From: Chloroflexota bacterium
GTDB lineage: Bacteria; Chloroflexota; UBA6077; JADZDV01
Assembly: GCA_020850915.1 (NCBI GenBank)
Contig: JADZDV010000143.1
Location: 1 to 26,341 of the forward strand
Length of the DNA stretch: 26,341 bases
Reading direction: 5' to 3'
Under the pieces are notes generated by a model. That model was not told where the DNA came from and did no database searches. It saw only the letters and a program-made list of their open reading frames with translations. The position numbers and the translations under genes were made by a program. Positions 8,268 to 15,627 of the stretch are shown here, piece by piece (position 1 is the stretch's first letter; every line of letters starts with the position of its first letter).

Positions 8268-9158
8268 CTAGTCGAACAGGCCGGCGATGCTGGCGGCGCG
8301 CGAGGGCTGGCGGCTGGCGTGGAGGGCGGTGGCGCGCTGGCGGGAGCGCCGGCGAACCTGCATCGTCCCGCCCAGCACCAGCACGAACAGCAACGCGGAG
8401 ACCAGGACGATCGTGGCGCCGGAGGAGACGTCGAAGACGACGCTGGAGAAGACGCCCGCCAGGCCGGTTAGCACGCCGATCACGGTCGAGAGCCAGAGCA
8501 TCGTCGAGAAGCTATCGGTCAACAGCCGGGCGACGATGGCCGGGATGACGATCGCGGCGGCAATCAGCGTGACGCCCATCACCTGCATCGAAGCGATGAT
8601 CGTCGCCGCCAGGAGCAGCGAGAAGCCGGCTTCCAGCAGGGTGGTGTTCACGCCATAGAACCGCGCAACCTCCGGATCGAACGTCATGAAGAGCAGCCGC
8701 TTGTAGAGCAGGGCGATCATCAGCACGGCGACGATCGACACCGCCAGCACGGCGATGACATCGGCGTCGGTGACACCCAGGATGTTCCCAAACAGGGCTG
8801 CCTCGAAGTTCTTGGTGAAGCGCCGGGTGCGGCTGATCAGGGCGACGCCGATGGCGAAGCTGGCCGTCGTCACGATACCGATAGCAGCGTCGGCGGCGAT
8901 CTGGCGCTTGCGGGCAGTGGCGCTGATGAGCAGCGCCGAGATGAAGCCCCACAGCCCGGCGCCCAGGTAGAAGTTGAGGTTCAGCACGTAGCTGACCACC
9001 GCCCCGCCAAAGACCGCGTGCGAGAGGCCATGCCCGATGTAGCTCATCCGCCGCAGGACGATGAACACCCCCACCAGGCCGCACAGGCCGCCGACCAGCC
9101 CGGCGGCCAGCAAGCCGCGGGTGAAGAACTCGTACTTGAAGAAATCAAGCGGAGACAC
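8268..9158 (-). CDS. znuB: Metal ABC transporter permease (Zn2+/Mn2+, ABC-3 family)
   Basis: A 296-residue permease of the ABC-3 family that imports zinc or manganese delivered by a ZnuA-type binding protein. Family motifs include GLVGVFIVLRRMSYIGHGLSHAVFGG near the N-terminus, ISRTRRFTKNFEAALFGNILGV (the coupling region with the EAALFG motif) and MQVMGVTLIAAAIVIPAIVARLL. About eight to nine hydrophobic segments are visible. The last ~30 residues form a basic, low-conservation tail (RRRSRQRATALHASRQPSR). The GTG at 9158 overlaps the end of znuC by 14 bp and has GGGAGAG just upstream, so the pair is translationally coupled. Zn versus Mn cannot be settled from the permease alone. Confidence 0.93.
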   Translation of the reverse strand: MSPLDFFKYEFFTRGLLAAGLVGGLCGLVGVFIVLRRMSYIGHGLSHAVFGGAVVSYVLNLNFYLGAGLWGFISALLISATARKRQIAADAAIGIVTTASFAIGVALISRTRRFTKNFEAALFGNILGVTDADVIAVLAVSIVAVLMIALLYKRLLFMTFDPEVARFYGVNTTLLEAGFSLLLAATIIASMQVMGVTLIAAAIVIPAIVARLLTDSFSTMLWLSTVIGVLTGLAGVFSSVVFDVSSGATIVLVSALLFVLVLGGTMQVRRRSRQRATALHASRQPSRAASIAGLFD

Positions 9159-9996
9159 GGGTCTCTCCCGACCGGCTATTGTGGCCCTCGCGGGCGCGCA
9201 GGGCGCTGAGCTTGTCTGCCACGACGATCATGCCGCCCTCGCGGAGCACCACCATCTCGGAGCCATAGGTCCGGCTCAGGATGTCCGGCGTGAAGACGTC
9301 GTCCGGATGGCCCTCGGCCAGAATGCGACCGTTCATGCAGACCACCCAGGGGAGATGGGCGGCGACGGAGTTCAGGTCGTGCGTCGAGAGGAAGATCGTC
9401 ATCCCCTCGGCGTTGAGGTCGCTCAGCAGGTGGAGCACCTCGTGGCGGGTCTTGATGTCCGCCCCGGTCGTCGGCTCGTCGAGCAGGAGCAGCCGCGGCT
9501 CTCGAATGAGGGCGCGCGCCAGAAAAACGCGTTGCTGCTGGCCGCCGGAGAGGTCGCGAATGTGCCTGCGGGCCGTCTCGGCGATGCCGAGCCGCTCGAG
9601 CAGCCCGTGCATGCGGGCCCGCTCGCGCCGGCTGGACCACGGCAGCAAGCTCGACTCCGCGGCCAGCCCCATCATGACAACCTGCTCCACGGTCGCTGGA
9701 AAGCCCCAGTCGATCGTCTCGAGCTGGGGGACGTAGCCGATCCGCGCCCGGCCGCCGCGCCGGTCGACCGGCTCGCCACCCACCCGGACCGCGCCGCCGT
9801 AGCGATCGACGACGCCGAGGATCGAACGGATGAGGGTCGTCTTCCCCGAGCCGCTCGGCCCGACGACACCGGCGAACTGGCCGGCCTGGATGGTGAGGTC
9901 GACGTCCTGGAGCACCGGACGACCGTCGTAGCCACAGGTGAGGCCGCGGATCTCGACGAGCGGGGCGCCGGTGACCGGGCTGGGAGCGATCTGCAT
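9145..9996 (-). CDS. znuC: Metal ABC transporter ATP-binding protein
   Basis: The ATPase of the znu-type importer, cytoplasmic, energising ZnuB. Motifs, numbered from the ATG at 9996: Walker A GPSGSGKTT (46-54), Q-loop GYVPQ (87-91), signature LSGGQ (149-153), Walker B LLLLDEP (169-175), and the H-loop in LSTHDL. The length of 283 residues is normal for the family, with a ~30-residue C-terminal extension rich in Arg and Ser. I chose ATG 9996 because GGGA lies 6 bases upstream; a TTG at 10008 would add four residues. The gene starts 56 bp from the dyad at 10052-10067 and diverges from znuA. Confidence 0.95.
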   Translation of the reverse strand: MQIAPSPVTGAPLVEIRGLTCGYDGRPVLQDVDLTIQAGQFAGVVGPSGSGKTTLIRSILGVVDRYGGAVRVGGEPVDRRGGRARIGYVPQLETIDWGFPATVEQVVMMGLAAESSLLPWSSRRERARMHGLLERLGIAETARRHIRDLSGGQQQRVFLARALIREPRLLLLDEPTTGADIKTRHEVLHLLSDLNAEGMTIFLSTHDLNSVAAHLPWVVCMNGRILAEGHPDDVFTPDILSRTYGSEMVVLREGGMIVVADKLSALRAREGHNSRSGETRVSA

Positions 9997-10051
9997 GGTG
10001 TATCCCAATCGGGCCGCGAGGGCCGCCGCGCCTGGCGGCAGCCACGCGCTA

Positions 10052-10067
10052 TTGCAACGAGTTGCAA
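10052..10067. promoter_or_regulatory. Putative metalloregulator operator, site A (znuC side)
   Basis: TTGCAA-CGAG-TTGCAA, a 6-4-6 dyad centred 64 bp upstream of the znuC start. The same architecture recurs at site B on the znuA side of this divergent promoter region. That supports one shared dimeric regulator, by context a Fur-family Zur or a similar metal sensor. The half-site does not match the classical enterobacterial Zur box that I remember. Confidence 0.6.
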
Positions 10068-10172
10068 GGAGAGTCTACGGGATGGCGAGGCGCCGGGACG
10101 AGAACGCCGGCCTGTTGCCAGCCCGGAGCGATCGCCGCCCCGTCCCGCGGATATGTGTTATTGTAGGCTACG

Positions 10173-10196
10173 GTTATTGCAAGTACTTGCGATAAC
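10173..10196. promoter_or_regulatory. Putative metalloregulator operator, site B (znuA side)
   Basis: A 24-bp dyad with half-sites GTTATTGCAAGT and ACTTGCGATAAC. Eleven of twelve positions are symmetric, the exception being T10178 against G10191. Its core TTGCAA-GTAC-TTGCGA at 10177-10192 repeats the 6-4-6 layout of site A, 125 bp away. It ends 36 bp before the znuA ATG, a position where a bound repressor would block transcription. A further GTTATTG lies at 10157-10163, possibly a degenerate extra half-site. Confidence 0.65.
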
Positions 10197-10232
10197 GCGA
10201 GGTGTTCCGATCCTCCTGCCGGCCTGGTCGGC

Positions 10233-11243
10233 ATGAAAGGTATGCAGGGCATGACCCCACGTCCTCGAACGTCCGTCCTGTCGCTGGCGCTCGTGCTTGC
10301 GCTGGCGCTCTTCTCGTGGCCGAGTGTCGGGCCGGTCTTCGGCCAGACGCCAGCGTCGGTGAACGTCGTCACCACGGTGGCGCCGCTGGCTAACATCGCG
10401 CTCAACGTCGGCGGCACGCGGGTCAACCTGAAGCAGATCATTCCCGATGGCACCGACTCGCACACGTTCGAGCCGGCGCCCAGCGACGCGCTGGCGCTCT
10501 CGAACGCCGATCTCATCGTCGTGAACGGCCTGCACCTGGAGGGCACGACGCTGAAGATGGCCGAGGCAAACAAGAAGCCGACCGGGCGTATTCTTCTTCT
10601 GGGAGACAACACGATCACCCGCGACCAGTGGCTCTTCGACTTCAGCTTCCCGGAAGCAGGGGGCGATCCCAATCCGCATCTCTGGATGAACCCGGCGTAC
10701 GCGATGCACTATGCCGAGCTGATCCGGGATCAGCTCGTCGAGATCGACCCGGCGAACGCGGCGTACTACCAGGACAACACGGACCGCTTTCTGGCGAAGG
10801 GTGCGCAGCTCGATCAGGCGATTCTGACCTCGATCCAGACAGTCCCGGAGAAGAACCGCAAGCTGCTGACCTACCACGACTCGTTCGCCTACTTTGCGCC
10901 GCGATACGGCATGACGGTGATCGGCGCGATCCAGCCGTCTGACTTTGCCGAGCCGACCCCGCGCGAGGTCGCGGCGCTGATCGAGCAGCTCAAGACGGAG
11001 CAGGTGCCGGCGATCTTCGGCTCGGAGGTGTTCCCCTCGAAAGTGCTGGACCAGATCGGCAAGGAGGCAGGAGTGACCTTCGTCAGCACCCTACGTGACG
11101 ACGACCTGCCCGGCGCGCCGGACGCGCCAGAGCACAGCTACATCGGCATGCTCCAGGAAGACGTGGTCACGATGACCGAGGCGCTCGGTGGCGACGCCAG
11201 CGCCGTGAAGGCGATCGATCCGACCAACACCTTTGCGCCCTGA
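10233..11243 (+). CDS. znuA: Zinc (or manganese) ABC transporter substrate-binding protein
   Basis: The extracytoplasmic metal-binding component of the importer (cluster A-I family). It has a signal sequence (hydrophobic core SLALVLALALFSW, likely cleavage near VFG-QTP) but no lipobox Cys, so it is secreted or anchored in another way. Expected metal ligands are His77 (DGTDSHTFEP), His149 (NPHLWMNP) and His215 (TYHDSFAYF), with an acidic fourth ligand likely in STLRDDD (289-291). His at the third position favours zinc; Mn-specific proteins usually have Glu there. The His-rich loop of enterobacterial ZnuA is absent. In-frame ATGs at 10242 and 10251 are alternative starts; none has a strong ribosome site. 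It diverges from znuCB and converges on the Nramp-like gene with an 11-bp gap. Confidence 0.94.
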   Translation: MKGMQGMTPRPRTSVLSLALVLALALFSWPSVGPVFGQTPASVNVVTTVAPLANIALNVGGTRVNLKQIIPDGTDSHTFEPAPSDALALSNADLIVVNGLHLEGTTLKMAEANKKPTGRILLLGDNTITRDQWLFDFSFPEAGGDPNPHLWMNPAYAMHYAELIRDQLVEIDPANAAYYQDNTDRFLAKGAQLDQAILTSIQTVPEKNRKLLTYHDSFAYFAPRYGMTVIGAIQPSDFAEPTPREVAALIEQLKTEQVPAIFGSEVFPSKVLDQIGKEAGVTFVSTLRDDDLPGAPDAPEHSYIGMLQEDVVTMTEALGGDASAVKAIDPTNTFAP

Positions 11244-11254
11244 CGGCCCTCTGG

Positions 11255-12571
11255 TCAGCCGCCGACCTCCAGACCGACCAGGCCCAGCAGGGTGATGAGC
11301 AAGTAGATCGTCGAGAGCAGGGTCACGAAGCTGACGATCGCCCAGCCGACGAGGTTGTAGAGGCGGCCGTTGACGTGGGGGCCCATCACCTCAGGGTCGT
11401 TGACCAGACGGAGGATGGTGACCAGGACGATCGGCAGGAGCAGGCCGTTGAGGACCTGGGTGTAGACGAGCAGGGAGATGACGTTCAGGCCGGGCCACAG
11501 GGCGACGGCGGCGCCAACGGCGATCAGAAGGGTGAACAGGCCGAGGAAGACGGGCGCTTCGCGGAAGCTCTGGGAGACGCCGTGCTCGAAACCGAACGCC
11601 TCCGTGACGGTGTACGCCGTGGCCAGCGGCAGCACGCCGGCGGCCAGCATGGAGGCGCCGAAGAGGCCGGCGCCGAAGATGTACGGCGCGAGCGGCCCGG
11701 CCAGCGGTCCAAGCGCCACGGCGGCGTCTTTCGCGGTCTCGACGTGGAGCCCGGTCGCGAAGAGGGTGGCGCCAGTGGCCACGATGATGAAGCCGGCGAT
11801 CACATCGGAGAACAGAGCGCCGCTGTAGGCGTCCAGCCGCACGGCTGCCAGTTCGGTCTGGCGCCCCCGCTCGGCTACAGCGGACTGGAAGTAGACCTGC
11901 ATGTAGGGCGTGATGGTCGTGCCGACCATGGCGATGAAAAGCGTCAGGTAATCGGCGCTGAACTGAAGGTTGGGACGGGCCACTGCACGCCCCACCTCGG
12001 TCCAGTCCGGGCGCGCAAGGACGGCTGCCGCCGGGTAGGTGAAGAAGACGAGGGTCAGTCCCAGAAAGAGCTTCTCAACCCGCTGGTAGGAGCCACGAGA
12101 GATGAGCAGCCAGAGCAGGAGGGCCATGGCTGGAATGGCCACCGCGCGGGGGATGCCGAACAGCTCGGCCGCGGCGCCGATGCCGGCGAACTCCGAGACG
12201 ACGAGGCCGCCGTTGGCGACCAGGAGCGTGGCCATGACGAACGCCGCCGTGCGGACGCCCAGCTCCTCACGCACGAGATCGGCGAAGCCTTTGCCGGTGA
12301 CGGCGCCCATCCGGCCGGCCATCTCCTGGATGACGGCGAGGCCGACGGTGACCAGGACGAGCGCCCAGAGCAGGGAGAAGCCGAGCGAGGCGCCAACGGA
12401 GGCGTAGGTGGCGATGCCACCGGCGTCGTTGCCGGCATTGGCGGCGATCAGGCCGGGGCCGAGGAGGGCCAGCAGCGCCAGCGGCCGGCGCCGAGCGGCG
12501 CCGCGCGCGTCGCTGGCCGTGATCTGGCGGCTGGCCGCCGCGGGAGCCGCCGGGCTAGCCGGCTCGTTCAC
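11255..12571 (-). CDS. Nramp-family divalent metal transporter with non-canonical metal site (NRMT-like)
   Basis: A 438-residue, ~11-helix Nramp (APC/LeuT-fold) transporter. The frame is recognisable in GPGLIAANAGNDAGGIATY (helix 1), IQEMAGRMGAVTGKGFADL (helix 2-3), LVVSEFAGIGAAAELFG, and the helix 6 segment MVGTTITPYMQVYFQSA. The usual helix 1 DPGN is DAGG here: Asp49 kept, Asn replaced by Gly52. The helix 6 MPH is TPY: Met replaced by Thr221, His replaced by Tyr223. Loss of the soft Met ligand argues against ordinary Mn2+/Fe2+ selectivity. As I recall, it resembles the Nramp-related Mg2+ transporter (NRMT) group, which also replaces Met and Asn. Its start codon overlaps the stop of the upstream MgtE-sensor-like gene (ATGA), so the two are made together. 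A separate clade with unknown substrate is the main alternative. Confidence 0.85.
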   Translation of the reverse strand: MNEPASPAAPAAASRQITASDARGAARRRPLALLALLGPGLIAANAGNDAGGIATYASVGASLGFSLLWALVLVTVGLAVIQEMAGRMGAVTGKGFADLVREELGVRTAAFVMATLLVANGGLVVSEFAGIGAAAELFGIPRAVAIPAMALLLWLLISRGSYQRVEKLFLGLTLVFFTYPAAAVLARPDWTEVGRAVARPNLQFSADYLTLFIAMVGTTITPYMQVYFQSAVAERGRQTELAAVRLDAYSGALFSDVIAGFIIVATGATLFATGLHVETAKDAAVALGPLAGPLAPYIFGAGLFGASMLAAGVLPLATAYTVTEAFGFEHGVSQSFREAPVFLGLFTLLIAVGAAVALWPGLNVISLLVYTQVLNGLLLPIVLVTILRLVNDPEVMGPHVNGRLYNLVGWAIVSFVTLLSTIYLLITLLGLVGLEVGG

Positions 12572-13851
12572 TGGCGGAACCGGCGCCGGCGACGCTCCAC
12601 GTCCGGGCAGAGCACTTCGATCGCGTCGTCGATCAGGACCACGCCGAGGATCTGGCCGGCGGCGTCCAGGACGGCCACGTCCGAGAGGTCGTACTCCGCC
12701 ATGCGGTACGCCACCTCGCGGGCTGACTCGTCAGCCCGAGCCACGGGACGGTCCGGCTCGCAGAGCTGGCGCAGCGGGGTCTCCGGCGCCGCGAGGACGA
12801 GGTCTCGCAGATCGATGCTGCCGACAAGCTGCCCGCTCGTCGCCGACGGGACGGCAGAGACGTGAGCGAGCGGGTCCGGCGGCTCCTCGAGGCTCCGCAG
12901 GCGGGCGATCGCCTCCGCGGCGGTGAGGTCCGCGGACAGCGTAACGAAGTCGGTGGTCATCAGCCCGGCAGCGCTGTCCTCGTCGTAGGTGAGCAGCTCG
13001 CGGACGTCCTCTGACTCATCCGGCTCCATGAGGCCGAGCAGCGCCTCGGCGTCCTCCGGAGGCAGGTCCGCGAGGACGTCTGCCGCGTCGTTGGGATCCA
13101 TCGCTTCGAGAATGTCGGCTGCCCGCTCGCGGTCCAGCGCGCTGAGGTGGTCGGCGGCCCGCTCGGCGGTCAGCTCCTGGACCGTGTCGGCGGCCGTCTC
13201 GTCGTCCAGCGAGGCCAGGATCTCCTGGCCTTGACGCAGCGAGAGACCCTCCACGAGGTGGGCGATCTCCACGGGGTGCAGGCGCGCCACCCGGTCGTGG
13301 GGCGAGCGCAGGCGGACCATCGGGACGTCTGTCGCGAACGACTCGACGTCCTCCCAGTCGATCAGGCGCCGGCCTTCGAAGCGGGCCGCCAGCCCCGCGG
13401 GACCCAGCCGGCGGAGCAGCCCCTGGGCGCTGACGTCCACCGCCATGAGGCGGTAGCGGCCGTCCACCAGGGTGAGCTCGAGGTCGTTGGCCCGCACGAC
13501 GCGATGGCCGTCCACGTCAATGAGCTGCTTGTCTAACACGTCGCGACGCAGAAGCACCTCGCCTTCGCGTCGCTCGAACGGCTGGAGGTTGACCGTGAAG
13601 GTGCGCAGGCGGGCGCCGCCCACGGAGATATCCTGGATCTGCCCGGCGTCAAGATAGAAGTCGCGCCGGCTCTGTCGGGCGACGAGGCCGCTGATGGGCG
13701 GATGCGGCTCGCTGCCGAAGCGGATGATGACGTCTCGAATGGTTGCGAGTCGTCCGCCCTGGGCGTCGAGCACCGGTCGCCCGAGCACCTGAGACAGGTA
13801 CAGACCGGGCGCGCCCACGCGTGACTGGTCGCTGGCCTTGAGGGCACGCAC
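12568..13851 (-). CDS. PRC-barrel / MgtE N-domain / tandem CBS protein (soluble Mg2+-sensor-like)
   Basis: A 427-residue soluble protein with domains in the order PRC-barrel-like beta domains (about 16-165), MgtE N-terminal superhelix (about 188-290) and a CBS pair (about 295-350 and 365-415). The MgtE part is clear from repeats of ERAADILEAMDPNDAADVLADLPPEDAEALLGLM and the connecting motif LLTYDEDSAAGLMTTDFVTL, which in MgtE leads into CBS1. The MgtE membrane domain is entirely missing; the protein ends in a basic tail (ERRRRRFRQ). In MgtE these domains bind Mg2+ at acidic interfaces and close the pore. Here they overlap by 4 bp with an Nramp-like transporter gene, which suggests they gate or sense for that transporter. 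The start is GTG 13851, with AGAGG 8 bases upstream. Confidence 0.88.
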   Translation of the reverse strand: MRALKASDQSRVGAPGLYLSQVLGRPVLDAQGGRLATIRDVIIRFGSEPHPPISGLVARQSRRDFYLDAGQIQDISVGGARLRTFTVNLQPFERREGEVLLRRDVLDKQLIDVDGHRVVRANDLELTLVDGRYRLMAVDVSAQGLLRRLGPAGLAARFEGRRLIDWEDVESFATDVPMVRLRSPHDRVARLHPVEIAHLVEGLSLRQGQEILASLDDETAADTVQELTAERAADHLSALDRERAADILEAMDPNDAADVLADLPPEDAEALLGLMEPDESEDVRELLTYDEDSAAGLMTTDFVTLSADLTAAEAIARLRSLEEPPDPLAHVSAVPSATSGQLVGSIDLRDLVLAAPETPLRQLCEPDRPVARADESAREVAYRMAEYDLSDVAVLDAAGQILGVVLIDDAIEVLCPDVERRRRRFRQ

Positions 13852-13985
13852 CAGGAGGTCCTCTTTCTGCCTGCCAGTCCACCGGAACGGCGCGGCGTCG
13901 GCTCCGGCGGCTTCCGGTGGATTGTACGCCCCAACGAATCGTCCCCGGGGAGCGCTGACCGGCGGCGTCGAGCCGACCGGGTCTG

Positions 13986-14015
13986 TTGGTGAGGACCACC
14001 GGCATGACGCATACT
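13986..14015 (+). promoter_or_regulatory. Possible promoter of the first GH-A gene
   Basis: TTGGTG (13986-13991), 18-bp spacer, CATACT (14010-14015). The predicted start of transcription, about 7 bases later, falls on the GTG start codon at 14023, which has no ribosome site. This would be a leaderless mRNA. The match is moderate. Confidence 0.35.
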
Positions 14016-14022
14016 CAGACCA

Positions 14023-15297
14023 GTGATCGATCCACCTCTCGCTCGCGCGCGGCGCCGCCGGGCCTCTCCTTCACGCCGCGCTCGCGCGTCGTCGGCCCTG
14101 TCCTTCCTGTCCGCGCTGGCGCTCTGCCTCGGCCTGCTGCTGCCGTCCGTCTCCTGGGCGACGGGCGAGATTGCTCGTGACGGGGAGATCGCCGATGCGC
14201 CGGACCTGGCCAGTCCTTCGGCCTGGCCGCCAGCGCTGCCCCGCCAGACGGATGCCCTGAACGGCAAGTTCGTCATCTTGAACATGCATGGCCTGCTGTT
14301 CCAGGACAGCCTGGCGGACGTGGATGAGGATCTGGCGTACGCCCAGTGGCTCAACGCCGGGATCGTGCGCGTCTTCGCGACCGATGCCAATCAGCACGTT
14401 GACTGGGATGGCGATCGCCTTGCCGAGAGGATCGCCCAGATGGCGCCCGCCCTGCGCAGGTCCGGGATCAAGCTGATCGTCGCGATCGTCAACAACCACC
14501 AGGAAGTCCCCGGGGAAGTCCCCGAGGCGTCTGGCTGGATGGACGGCTATCACCAGCTTCTTCTTCCTTTCTATACCGACCTGTGGCGTGGCGCCTATCT
14601 CTCGTTCATGCGGGGTCTGGTGGAGTCGGTGAACCGGCGCGGTGCGCGGGATGTCGTCTTTGCCTGGGAGCTTGGCAACGAGCTGCACACGCCGCGTGAG
14701 CCGCGCGCGGTCATGACGTTCATCAACCAGGCCGCGGCGGAGCTGCGTAAGCTCGATCCAGCGGCGCGTATCCTGGCCGGCACGATGGGGGCCAACCACC
14801 TCGAGCCCGGTGTCCAGGACTCGGCGATCGCCCGTGCCCTGTACTGCCATGGGCCGATCTCCGCCTACACCCTCCATACCTACGACTGGCTGGACGAGGA
14901 CCGTTGGGGCGACATGCCGATCCACTGGGACTTGCAGCATATCGTGAACCAGCCGTGCGCCAACGGGCGGTACCTGCCGGTGATCGTCGAGGAGCTGGGG
15001 ACGTCCCGGCAATTGCCGGGTGTCTATGCCGCCGACGACGAAGGCCGGCGCTTCCAACAGGAGATGAACCAGATTCGGATGGTGCTCGAGTACGATGGCG
15101 TGATCGGGATCGGCGTCTGGTCCGCACAGAGCCCCCGGGTGCTGGACATCTCGCGCTTCGACTATCGCCGCGGGTTGACCTCGTACGGCTCTGACGCCCT
15201 TGGCGGGGGGAGCTGCTACCGGATCGACCCGGATGCGCCGTACGGTGCTCGCTGCATGCTGGAGCGGGTGATCCAGCGCCTGCCCGCGCTCGACTGA
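14023..15297 (+). CDS. Secreted clan GH-A glycoside hydrolase (GH5 cellulase/mannanase-like)
   Basis: A 424-residue exported protein. A basic, unusually long n-region (about 25 residues) precedes a hydrophobic core SFLSALALCLGLLLPSVSW, with cleavage likely after WAT. The mature part is a (beta/alpha)8 barrel of the retaining GH-A clan. Acid/base Glu220 is in WELGNELHTP after strand 4, TLHTYDW is near strand 6, and nucleophile Glu324 is in VIVEELG at strand 7. The start of the barrel, FVILNMHGLLFQD...LNAGIVRVFATD, also fits. Endo-beta-mannanase or cellulase-type activity is the likeliest call, but the substrate cannot be assigned. The chosen GTG at 14023 has no Shine-Dalgarno sequence; a leaderless start is possible. 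It is divergent from the MgtE-sensor gene and followed by a second GH-A gene. Confidence 0.8.
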   Translation: MIDPPLARARRRRASPSRRARASSALSFLSALALCLGLLLPSVSWATGEIARDGEIADAPDLASPSAWPPALPRQTDALNGKFVILNMHGLLFQDSLADVDEDLAYAQWLNAGIVRVFATDANQHVDWDGDRLAERIAQMAPALRRSGIKLIVAIVNNHQEVPGEVPEASGWMDGYHQLLLPFYTDLWRGAYLSFMRGLVESVNRRGARDVVFAWELGNELHTPREPRAVMTFINQAAAELRKLDPAARILAGTMGANHLEPGVQDSAIARALYCHGPISAYTLHTYDWLDEDRWGDMPIHWDLQHIVNQPCANGRYLPVIVEELGTSRQLPGVYAADDEGRRFQQEMNQIRMVLEYDGVIGIGVWSAQSPRVLDISRFDYRRGLTSYGSDALGGGSCYRIDPDAPYGARCMLERVIQRLPALD

Positions 15298-15399
15298 GCG
15301 CCAGCATCGGGGAGCCTCGCGGCCAGAATGACACGGAAACGTCGCGCGCGTCGCACGCGTCGCGTGATCGAGCCGTAGCCGTCGCGAGACAAAACCGGA

Positions 15400-15428
15400 T
15401 TGACAGGATGCTCCAGACGTCATAAAAT
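15400..15428 (+). promoter_or_regulatory. Strong sigma-70-type promoter
   Basis: TTGACA at 15400-15405, a 17-bp spacer, and TAAAAT at 15423-15428. This is a perfect -35, ideal spacing and a near-consensus -10, in a GC-rich background where such matches are rare by chance. Transcription would start near 15435 and read into the gene at 15628. Confidence 0.8.
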
Positions 15429-15434
15429 CGCCAT

Positions 15435-15627
15435 GCTTTTCAGCCCCGAGTCGCTGGTATGGGGGAAATGCACGGGTTCTGTCTCTTCGCGTGTGTGCTG
15501 CCGTCCTCCGGCAGCGTGGCCTGCCCTGGGCCGGGACACTGGTGACCACATCCCCTGTTCGATGACTCACGACATTCGCTTGCGCGTCGCCGCGCGGCGG
15601 TCTGGCGTGCAATGGAGGAACGCAGCC
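15435..15627 (+). other. Long 5' leader of the second GH-A gene
   Basis: About 190 bases lie between the predicted start of transcription and the TTG start. They contain a 7-bp hairpin GCTGCCG/CGGCAGC (around 15498-15517), followed by further short GC helices (GGCC...GGCC), and end in GGAGG (15614-15618), 9 bases before the start codon. The leader could carry post-transcriptional control. I recognise no riboswitch class. Confidence 0.4.

Noticed and set aside
11375..12865. 496-codon plus-strand frame across the Nramp-like gene
   Set aside because: Highly Gly/Asp/Arg-biased and without a recognisable fold; it is the complement of the clear transporter gene and its neighbour.
15300..15400. CGTCGC-rich stretch after the first GH-A gene as a repeat array
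   Set aside because: The units are short, irregular and typical of GC-rich low-complexity sequence; no periodic array.
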